Assembly (NCBI GenBank): GCA_011322515.1
Contig: DRMS01000356.1
Span: 1-11,946, forward strand
Length of the DNA stretch: 11,946 bases
Direction: 5' to 3'
Source: Leucothrix mucor
Lineage (GTDB): Bacteria > Pseudomonadota > Gammaproteobacteria > Thiotrichales > Thiotrichaceae
This document shows positions 5,954-11,946 of the stretch, piece after piece (position 1 is the first letter of the stretch; each line of letters begins with the position of its first letter). Made by a program: the position numbers and the translations under genes. The notes below the pieces were generated by a model. That model did not search any database. It worked only from the letters and a program-made list of their open reading frames with translations, and had not been told where the DNA came from.

Positions 5954-6589
5954 TTATACTCTAATAGCAAAAGGATCAAGAACAAGCACTTCGCCTGTGT
6001 CACTGCGCTTCATTAAATTATCGCCGTGTAAATCCCAGAGAATATAATCTTGATGTTGCTTGTAATAATGAAATAACTGCTTAATTTCCTTTTGTAGTGT
6101 CAGACTAAATTGATTAGCTACTTCTTTGAGTGCTTTTTGGCATTCAAATTCATTCAGTGAATCCAGATTAATAATATCCTCATTAAAAATCTCTGCTTCT
6201 TTTTTATCGAGATGTTCTAGTTTTTCCATAAGATAAATATAGCGGTATTCTGTTTCTGTTTTAGAAAACAGCTCTTTCCCCATTGGAAGGTTAATGATTT
6301 TATCATTTTCATCAAGAACACCGATGCGGGTATGATCAGGAATGAGATAAAGTGAAAGTTTATCAATCGCATCACAAAAGTATTCGAGACCTAATGCGCG
6401 TTTTTCAAGAAGTACAATACCATCGTTATACTGGTAAACGTTGGTAAAAAAAGTACTCATACATTTTTCACAAAGGATACGTTCATATTTATCATTAATG
6501 AGATTATGCAAAACGTCAATTTTATGATTAGCATGCTGGTTAATAACAGGGTTATAAGGGGGTTGGATTTGTAGTGGGGATAAGTTCAT
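5954..6589 (-). CDS. Small kinase-fold protein, possible phosphotransferase
   Basis: A 211-residue soluble protein. Its C-terminus carries a protein-kinase/aminoglycoside-phosphotransferase-type catalytic loop: LWDLHGDN (residues 184-191) aligns with HRDLKPEN, giving catalytic-base Asp186 and metal ligand Asn191. A beta-strand, VLVLDPFA, then supplies the DFG-like Asp205. The protein ends six residues later, so the usual C-lobe helices are missing. The N-lobe is short: VLLEKRALG (about residues 59-67) could hold the ATP lysine, but I cannot place it securely, and there is no clear glycine-rich loop. A CEKC pair (residues 40-43) may bind metal. The substrate is unknown; candidates are a protein or small-molecule kinase, or a degenerate pseudokinase. 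The ATG at 6589 has no convincing Shine-Dalgarno sequence. It stands alone between two long non-coding gaps. Confidence 0.65.
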   Translation of the reverse strand: MNLSPLQIQPPYNPVINQHANHKIDVLHNLINDKYERILCEKCMSTFFTNVYQYNDGIVLLEKRALGLEYFCDAIDKLSLYLIPDHTRIGVLDENDKIINLPMGKELFSKTETEYRYIYLMEKLEHLDKKEAEIFNEDIINLDSLNEFECQKALKEVANQFSLTLQKEIKQLFHYYKQHQDYILWDLHGDNLMKRSDTGEVLVLDPFAIRV

Positions 6590-7237
6590 TTTTATTGTCT
6601 ATTTTGAGAAAACTCTGAGTAGTGAAAGTCTTAATGAATAGTCCAAAAATAAGCTAAAACTAATAAAACTTCATCAGAGTTTTATAAAGTAGTATGTCGT
6701 TTGCTTACTTTATACTTCTGTTTATATGTTCCGTTCTATCGGGGGGGAGATAGAAGGTTGGTTTTTTTAGACTAAAATATGGAGTACAGATTTCTAACGA
6801 ACAAGGCGGTTCAATATGAAAAATAATATTGAGTAGCCTTGTAGATTTAAGTAGGAGGTCATAAAAAAATTTTGGCATCCTTCACCTAAAGGAAAAGTAC
6901 TTTACACTTTTTTTCCTTCATCCTTGCAAGAAAACTAGACAAAGGGAGTGAAAAATTTATCTTTTCTTCGTATTGATGCCGTTAGACGAGGCGTTTGTAG
7001 TGTGATTTTACCTGCCTTGACTAACAGTATTAGCGAAATGATAAAATAAATCTTACACTTCAGTTATAGTAAAAAAATGTCAATTAGGCAGTGAACGATG
7101 CCAAAATTTTCAACGTTTATTTTTCAAACTCAAGGGGTTATTGAGACGTATAGTAAACTACATATCGATAACAATAATGGAGAAGAGAAGGTCGGAAAAT
7201 AAACGAGCAAAATGTTAGATTTACGGTGTCCATTTAC
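6590..7237. other. Intergenic gap with several hairpins and no convincing gene
   Basis: About 650 bases. It holds a 10-bp inverted repeat AAAACTCTGA (6609-6618) / TCAGAGTTTT (6674-6683); a stem TTCTATC (6734-6740) / GATAGAA (6749-6755) whose loop is a run of seven G; a two-tier hairpin at 6801-6842; and AAGGAAAA (6889-6896) / TTTTCCTT (6911-6918). Two short plus-strand frames, 6948-7049 (GTG, 33 codons) and 7098-7202 (ATG, 34 codons), lie in the same reading frame, separated by stops. They might be the wreck of a gene, but I do not recognise either peptide. Confidence 0.5.
6801..6842. repeat. Two-tier hairpin
   Basis: ACAAGGC (6801-6807) pairs with GCCTTGT (6836-6842). After a 4x4 internal loop (GGTT/AGTA), CAATAT (6812-6817) pairs with ATATTG (6826-6831) around an 8-nt A-rich loop. 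The right side reads GTAGCCTTG, which echoes the GTAGCC/CAAGG head of the REP-like family, so it may be a distant relative. No T-run follows on either strand. Confidence 0.5.
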
Positions 7238-7480
7238 TTAGCGTTCAAATAAGAATAATTCCTTTTTTATTTGCTGAACCTCTTCAAAATCAGACTGTAA
7301 TTCTTTGTTGAGTGCAAACAGGATATTATTATCCCCAGGAAAGGGGGTGGTATGATCAGAAATACCTGTGATAATTTCATCAGGTATTTCTTTAAATGCT
7401 AAACATTCTCTCTCTTCTGTCTGTTGATCACCTAGATAATGTTTGCAAAATGAACAAGCAGGAGGCATTAAACAACTCAT
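7238..7480 (-). CDS. Small CxxC protein, function unknown
   Basis: An 80-residue soluble protein. Cys9, Cys12 and Cys26 form a C-x2-C-(x13)-C pattern (ACSFCKHY, ECLAF), followed by IPDEIITGISDHTTPFPGDN. This layout, a Cys trio, then an IP..I segment, then H..P..GD, is one I recall in small conserved hypothetical proteins. His14 or His43 could complete a metal site, so zinc or iron-sulfur binding is plausible but unproven. The C-terminal 25 residues are charged and probably helical. The ATG has a good ribosome-binding site (GAGGG, about 8 nt upstream on the minus strand). It lies downstream of the rhodanese-GST gene on the same strand but is separated from it by a repeat-filled 218-bp gap, so co-transcription is uncertain. 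Confidence 0.75.
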   Translation of the reverse strand: MSCLMPPACSFCKHYLGDQQTEERECLAFKEIPDEIITGISDHTTPFPGDNNILFALNKELQSDFEEVQQIKKELFLFER

Positions 7481-7511
7481 TTTTATTTCCCTCTATTTTA
7501 TATTATTTAGC

Positions 7512-7703
7512 CTTAAAGGAATGAAAATACAATAATTTCTCAACTCTAACTTGTACCCAAAAAGAAGGGATTACTATTTTTTTATCCCCGATTAAATATC
7601 CTCAGATCGATGCGTAGAGTAACTATGCACGGTCTGGGGTATTCAACTTGAAATAAAAATTTTGCGTTATAGTTTGGGAAATTATTAAATTCTCATTCTT
7701 AAG
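7512..7703 (+). mobile_element. MITE-like element, copy B
   Basis: A longer (192 bp), more A+T-degraded relative of the element at 5358-5491. Ends: CTTAAAGGAATG at 7512 and CATTCTTAAG finishing at 7703. Shared internal blocks in the same order are CTCTAACTTG (7543-7552), TTTTTATCCC, TGAAATAAAAATT and TGCGTTA. In place of the short central palindrome of copy A there is a strong hairpin (7600-7638) with one bulged A. The right end overlaps the last bases of the rhodanese-GST gene, and the stop codon TAA of that gene is formed within the CTTAAG end. Confidence 0.6.
7600..7638. repeat. Strong hairpin inside MITE-like copy B
   Basis: CAGATCG then TGCGTAG pair with CTATGCA then CGGTCTG. This gives a stem of about 14-17 bp including G-T wobbles and one bulged A (7610), around the loop AGTAA. 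It lies about 60 bp past the rhodanese-GST stop on the minus strand and could act as a 3' end or mRNA-stabilising structure. There is no clean U-tract immediately after it. Confidence 0.55.
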
Positions 7704-8808
7704 CGGCTTTTTTTAGTTTCGGTAGTAGTACTGTATTTAATAAATAACCATCTCCTCCTCGTCTTTGGATGAAAGCATAATAAATAGACGAAAAATCACT
7801 AGGGACAGAGTGAACAACAGAGTCTGAGGAAAGCAAGTCTGTTGCCCAGCGTTGAATCATGGGAATATCATTTTTTGTATATAAATCAAAATATTGATTC
7901 AAATATTCCATGCGCATAAACAAGGGGGCATAACTTGAATCCACTAAAGATAAGATATTTTTTCCCGTAAAGAATCTTCCTTGTGATATTAATTGTTCTT
8001 CTAAACGCTGCAAATTTTCCAGAAAATCCGTATGAATAACCATAAAATCAACTGCATTTTTCGCGCAAATCATGCCTGTTAGCTGGCTTAATAAAGTCGA
8101 ACTAAACTCTATCCAACTGCGACATAAACCTAATTCAATAGGATCAGAAGGCAACATCTGTTTTGAGGAAAGATTATCAACAAGTTCATTAATAACCGAT
8201 GACTCAAAAATGGTTGTTTTGTCATTAACACGTAAAATAGGTACTTTTCCAAACGGTGAAACACTGGCAAACCAATCAGGTAAGTTATCAGGGTCAAGAT
8301 AGGTTAATTTGTGATGAACACCTGCTTCTTTCAGAGTAATGACTGCTCGCTGTGCAAAGGGGCAAAAATCGAAAAGAATTAATTCTAATTGTTGTTTTTC
8401 AATTATTTCAAACGGCCATTTATTAAGACCATCCTTGATACAACTGGCATTAATTCCTGCTTTACGAAGCATTGTGGTTGCTGTTGCAGCACGTACACCG
8501 ATGGCACATAAAATTAAATAGTCTGTTTTTTTATCCAGCGAATTGATATGTCGCGGTAAATCGGGCAGGGGAATTAAAATAGAATCAGCTAGATGCTTTT
8601 CTTGATATTCCTCCTCACTGCGTACATCAATTATTTTCGCACCTTTTTTTATTTTTAGCTTTGCAATTCCTGTTGAAATCAAGGGCAACATAGGCTCATC
8701 TTCTGAGCGTATAGCATCTTCCAGCACTGTTTTTTTTGCTGATAAGGTGTTTTGTTTGTTTTTAAATAAATGGGTTGTCATTAATGTTGATAGACGTTTT
8801 ATAATCAT
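7699..8808 (-). CDS. Rhodanese-glutathione S-transferase fusion protein
   Basis: A 369-residue cytoplasmic protein with two joined domains. Residues about 40-135 are a rhodanese domain: KIIDVRSEEEYQEKHLADS, then active-site loop C101-AIGVR and the closing DGLNKWP. Such domains transfer sulfane sulfur through a Cys persulfide. Residues about 141-345 are a glutathione S-transferase: a thioredoxin-fold N-terminus with CPFAQR (Cys149), the glutathione-binding KVPIL and FESS motifs, then an all-helical C-domain. A catalytic Cys in CPFAQR is typical of omega/DHAR-like GSTs acting in thiol transfer, rather than Tyr/Ser conjugating GSTs. The fusion suggests passing sulfur to or from glutathione (persulfide handling) or reducing mixed disulfides; this is inference. 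A good GAGAGAGA ribosome-binding site precedes the ATG. The last codons overlap MITE-like copy B, which supplies the stop. Confidence 0.88.
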   Translation of the reverse strand: MIIKRLSTLMTTHLFKNKQNTLSAKKTVLEDAIRSEDEPMLPLISTGIAKLKIKKGAKIIDVRSEEEYQEKHLADSILIPLPDLPRHINSLDKKTDYLILCAIGVRAATATTMLRKAGINASCIKDGLNKWPFEIIEKQQLELILFDFCPFAQRAVITLKEAGVHHKLTYLDPDNLPDWFASVSPFGKVPILRVNDKTTIFESSVINELVDNLSSKQMLPSDPIELGLCRSWIEFSSTLLSQLTGMICAKNAVDFMVIHTDFLENLQRLEEQLISQGRFFTGKNILSLVDSSYAPLFMRMEYLNQYFDLYTKNDIPMIQRWATDLLSSDSVVHSVPSDFSSIYYAFIQRRGGDGYLLNTVLLPKLKKAA

Positions 8809-9328
8809 AATCTCTCTCGTATTTTATTTTGTATATGTTGGGACACTCTCTACTTGCGGAACTATTTCTTAAGCAGGGTTTCCTCTTAGGGGGGGGTATT
8901 TAGTTGTGTTGCTGTAAATGTTACGGTGCGGGAGTATAGATTTAAGGAAAGAATAAATATAGTGGCTGCATGTCTTAAAAATTAAGCATTTAGGACTATT
9001 GCCATATCCTTATAGGGCATGTGTACCATTTGATAATATTAATAGAGTTATTGGTAATTTCTATCAATCTACAGGCAGTGTTCTGAATAATTTTCTGATA
9101 GAAGGGGTGAAAGCTTTAGCTTTTTAGTCATCAAGATAAAATCTAATCTGGGATAAAAGGGCAAGTAAGATGGGTAAATTCATTGCTTGGAACTTCCTTA
9201 AGGTTACTTTAAGGAAATAAACACACAAATAATATTCACTTGATAATCCCCGAAACAACTAGAGCTATTAACTATTTTTTTGTAATATGACTCGCCACAA
9301 TCACCCCAAAAAGGATAATAATAATTTC
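8809..9328. other. Divergent intergenic region
   Basis: About 520 bases between the divergent rhodanese-GST and M16 genes, so it must hold both promoters. I could not pick a convincing -35/-10 pair for either. It contains a run of eight G (8889-8896), about 80 bp upstream of the rhodanese-GST start, and a partial copy of the MITE-like family (9138-9203) ending in the palindrome CCTTAAGG. It also holds the exact 15-base match (9114-9128) to 4472-4486. No credible reading frame. Confidence 0.55.
9138..9203 (-). repeat. Partial MITE-like element, copy C, inverted
   Basis: Read on the minus strand from CCTTAAGGAA, it matches the left half of copy A: the outer CTTAAGGAA, then ACTTGCC, TTTTATCCCAG and TTAGAT in the same order and spacing. 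The other half is hard to trace; an AAATTATTC-like end on the minus strand near 9085-9097 may be its remnant. It lies about 125 bp upstream of the M16 protease start. Confidence 0.5.
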
Positions 9329-11946
9329 ATGTCACAATCGACAATAAAAGTAGCTCCTTCTTTTGAGCTAATCCGCGAGCATAAAATTGACACCCTCAAC
9401 CTCACTTTTGAGGAATACAAACACAAAATCACAGGCACAACCCATATCCATCTGAACTCTGAAGATGATAATAATGTCTTTTTCGTCGCCTTTTTAACCG
9501 TACCACAGGATTCATCAGGGGTAGCGCATATTTTAGAACATACCTCCCTGTGTGGTAGTGACCGCTTTCCTGTACGTGACCCTTTCTTTATGATGTTGCG
9601 CCGTTCTTTAAATACCTTTATGAATGCGTTTACCTCAACCGATTGGACTGCCTATCCTTTTGCGACTCAAAATCGCAAAGACTTTGATAATTTACTGCAA
9701 ATTTATCTTGATGCTACCTTTTTTCCAAATCTTGATTATCTCGATTTTCGTCAGGAAGGCTGGCGTGTAGAGTTTGATGAGGCAGATAATCCAGACAGTG
9801 ATCTTGTCTATAAAGGTGTTGTTTTTAATGAAATGAAAGGAGCGATGAGTTCACCTGTGAGTCGCGTATGGCAGACCTTGCAAACCGCACTTTATCCTAA
9901 TAATACCTATCATTTTAATAGTGGGGGTGAACCAAGAGATATTCCAAATCTTACCCATGATGATTTAGTTGCCTTCCATAAGCGCCACTACCATCCTTCC
10001 AATGCCATTATTATGACCGCGGGTGATATTCCTGCTAGTGAGCATCAAGTACGTATTGATGAATTAGCCTTGTCTAAGTTTGAAAAAGAAGAGATTGATC
10101 TTAGCATTGCGAATGTAATCCGCTATACAAAACCACAACAAATTGAAGCCACTTATGCACTTGATGGCGAAGAAGATCTAAGCAAGAAAACGCATATTGT
10201 ACTAGGCTGGGTGTTAGGCGAAAGTGCTAACCTTAAAGATAACCTTGAGGCGGGCTTGCTTTCTGCGGTGCTCTTAAACAATAGCGCATCCCCGATGCTA
10301 AAGGCGCTAGAAACCAGTGATCTTGGTACCTCACCTTCGCCGCTTTGTGGTTATGATAGTGATATGAAAGAAGGCTGTTTTGCTTGTGGTCTGGAAGGAT
10401 CAGAGGCGGACAATGCAGATGCTGTTGAAGCACTGATTATGGGTGTGCTAGAAGATATTGTTGACAATGGCATTCCTAAAGAGCAATTAGAATCTATTTT
10501 GCACCAAATTGAATTATCACAACGGGAAGTAGGCGGCAGTCACTACCCTTACGGCTTGCAGTTAATTATGAAAGCCATTTCTCCTGCTCTTTATAATGCA
10601 GACCCTGTTGCAGTGTTAGATCTTGATTTAGCAATTAAGCAACTGTATAAAAATATTGAAGATCCTGATTATATTAAAAATATTACACGACAATTATTAT
10701 TAGATAATCCACATCGTGTACGTTTAGTTATGTCTCCTGATGCTGAAAAAAATCAGCAAGAAGATGCCGATGAAGCACAGCGATTAGCGGTAATTAAAGC
10801 AGCTATGAGTGATACTGAAAAACAGGATGTCATTAAATTAGCGGCTGATTTAAAGGCACGTCAAGAACAAGAAGATGATCCCGAAATTTTACCCAAAGTT
10901 GGCTTGGAAGATGTTAAAGCAGAGATTAAAAACATCAAAGGTAAGCAATCAACCCTAGCTAATCAACAATTACTGACGCAATATAATGCGGGAACTAATG
11001 GCATTATCTATCAGCGTATCGTTGTTGAAATTCCAGAAATGGAACAAGAATTAGTCGATATATTACCGCTGTATAACTCCCTAATTACCGAGCTTGGTAT
11101 TGGCGATAAAGATTATTTACAAGTACAAGCATGGCAAGCATCCGTCACAGGCGGTATTAGTGCAGGAACCTCAAAACGCAGTGAAATAGGCAATAGCAAT
11201 CGTGTTAAGGGCTATTTTACACTCTATGGAAAGGCGCTAGAACGCAACCAAAAGGCACTCAGTGAACTACTACACAGTACTTTTTATGATGCACGTTTTG
11301 ATGAGCTAAATCGACTAAAAGAACTGATTGCACAAATGCGGGCATCTCAAGAAGCGGGAATTACCAATCGCGGTCATCTTCTTGCCAGCTTAGCTGCTAG
11401 TACAGGTATTTCAGCACGCGCCAATATTGCAAACCGCGATAATGGACTGCTAAGCATTCAAAATTTAAAAATATTGGATGCTAGTTTTAACGATGACAGT
11501 GCGCTACGTGACTTTAGTGAAAAACTACAACAGTTACATCAGAAATTAATCACCGCACCACGTCAATTTGTATTGATTGCGGATGAGAAGAGTCTGCCAG
11601 AACTTGAGCAAACATTGGATAAGCAATGGCGAGATGCGGATAATAATGAGCCACAAGCAAGCTCTGAACTTATTTGGACTCCCAGTAGGACTATGCAAGG
11701 CTGGGCTATTAGTACTCAAGTCAACTTCTGCGGCAAAGCATACCCCGTCGCACCATCAGGACATAAAGACTCCGCCGCACTTAGCGTACTTGGCTCCTTC
11801 CTGCGTAATGGCTATCTACACCGCGCTATTCGTGAACAAGGCGGTGCTTATGGTGGGGGTGCAAACTATGATCCAGACACGGCATCTTTTCGCTTCTACT
11901 CCTACCGTGATCCACGTTTTGTAGAAACACTGAATGATTTTGATGC
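9329..11946 (+). CDS. M16C metalloprotease, presequence-protease (PreP)-like, 3' end missing
   Basis: An open frame of 872 codons running off the right edge. It is an M16 (pitrilysin/insulinase) zinc protease of the PreP type, which digests peptides inside a closed two-half chamber. The inverted zinc motif HILEH gives ligands His67 and His71 and catalytic Glu70. The distal ligand is Glu168 (FNEMKG), 101 residues after the first His, the same spacing as in human PreP. Nearby signatures CGSDRFPVRDPF and MNAFTSTDWTAYPF are diagnostic of the family. The second half shows REQGGAYGGG (near residue 840) followed by FRFYSYRDPRF, the C-terminal PreP signature. Family length is about 970, so about 100 residues are missing. 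No signal peptide, so it is probably cytoplasmic. The start ATG at 9329 has AAGGA 13 nt upstream. Confidence 0.93.
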   Translation, partial: MSQSTIKVAPSFELIREHKIDTLNLTFEEYKHKITGTTHIHLNSEDDNNVFFVAFLTVPQDSSGVAHILEHTSLCGSDRFPVRDPFFMMLRRSLNTFMNAFTSTDWTAYPFATQNRKDFDNLLQIYLDATFFPNLDYLDFRQEGWRVEFDEADNPDSDLVYKGVVFNEMKGAMSSPVSRVWQTLQTALYPNNTYHFNSGGEPRDIPNLTHDDLVAFHKRHYHPSNAIIMTAGDIPASEHQVRIDELALSKFEKEEIDLSIANVIRYTKPQQIEATYALDGEEDLSKKTHIVLGWVLGESANLKDNLEAGLLSAVLLNNSASPMLKALETSDLGTSPSPLCGYDSDMKEGCFACGLEGSEADNADAVEALIMGVLEDIVDNGIPKEQLESILHQIELSQREVGGSHYPYGLQLIMKAISPALYNADPVAVLDLDLAIKQLYKNIEDPDYIKNITRQLLLDNPHRVRLVMSPDAEKNQQEDADEAQRLAVIKAAMSDTEKQDVIKLAADLKARQEQEDDPEILPKVGLEDVKAEIKNIKGKQSTLANQQLLTQYNAGTNGIIYQRIVVEIPEMEQELVDILPLYNSLITELGIGDKDYLQVQAWQASVTGGISAGTSKRSEIGNSNRVKGYFTLYGKALERNQKALSELLHSTFYDARFDELNRLKELIAQMRASQEAGITNRGHLLASLAASTGISARANIANRDNGLLSIQNLKILDASFNDDSALRDFSEKLQQLHQKLITAPRQFVLIADEKSLPELEQTLDKQWRDADNNEPQASSELIWTPSRTMQGWAISTQVNFCGKAYPVAPSGHKDSAALSVLGSFLRNGYLHRAIREQGGAYGGGANYDPDTASFRFYSYRDPRFVETLNDFD

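Noticed and set aside
8072..8521. Plus-strand frames at 8072-8302 and 8339-8521
   Set aside because: They are antisense to the rhodanese-GST gene, whose domains are unambiguous.
10233..11924. Frames at 10233-10433 (minus) and 11577-11924 (plus)
   Set aside because: Both lie inside the M16 protease, which reads through the whole stretch without a stop.

Overview
The window looks like chromosomal DNA from an A+T-leaning Gram-negative bacterium. An outer-membrane beta-barrel, a lipobox lipoprotein and a subtilase with a GlyGly-CTERM-like tail point to a proteobacterium, most likely a gammaproteobacterium. Abundant small palindromic repeats fit lineages such as the Thiotrichales, but that placement is inference. 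There are eight credible protein genes, one running off the right edge. No RNA genes, CRISPR array, integrase or transposase gene was found.

Left part (1-4353): a very A+T-rich small membrane protein gene (238-606, about 22% G+C) lies between REP-like palindromes. It is followed by a tightly packed three-gene operon: outer-membrane barrel (804-1703), C39-type papain-fold lipoprotein protease (1703-2398) and secreted subtilase-fold protease (2395-4353). Stop and start codons overlap at both junctions. The barrel plus C39 protease pair recalls FapF/FapD of the functional-amyloid (Fap) export system, but no amyloid subunit or FapE gene is present; a subtilase whose catalytic His is replaced by Glu takes the third place. 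This operon is the best candidate for an undescribed export or processing system.

Middle part (4354-8808), all genes on the minus strand: a Crp/Fnr-family regulator with CRP-like cAMP-contact and DNA-recognition residues (4665-5306), a small kinase-fold protein with an atypical catalytic loop (5954-6589), an 80-residue Cys-motif protein (7238-7480), and a rhodanese-glutathione S-transferase fusion (7699-8808). Long intergenic gaps between them are packed with repeats: an inverted REP pair, a MITE-like family with imperfect terminal inverted repeats (copies at 5358-5491 and 7512-7703, with a partial third at 9138-9203), a nested element at 5577-5786, and a perfect 24-bp hairpin.

Right part (9329 to the end): an M16C metalloprotease of the presequence-protease (PreP) type with all zinc-site residues, cut by the window edge about 100 residues before the usual family end.

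The genes do not form one pathway. Four of the eight are proteases or protease-linked envelope proteins, and the sulfur/thiol genes (rhodanese-GST, Cys-motif protein) sit together on the minus strand.
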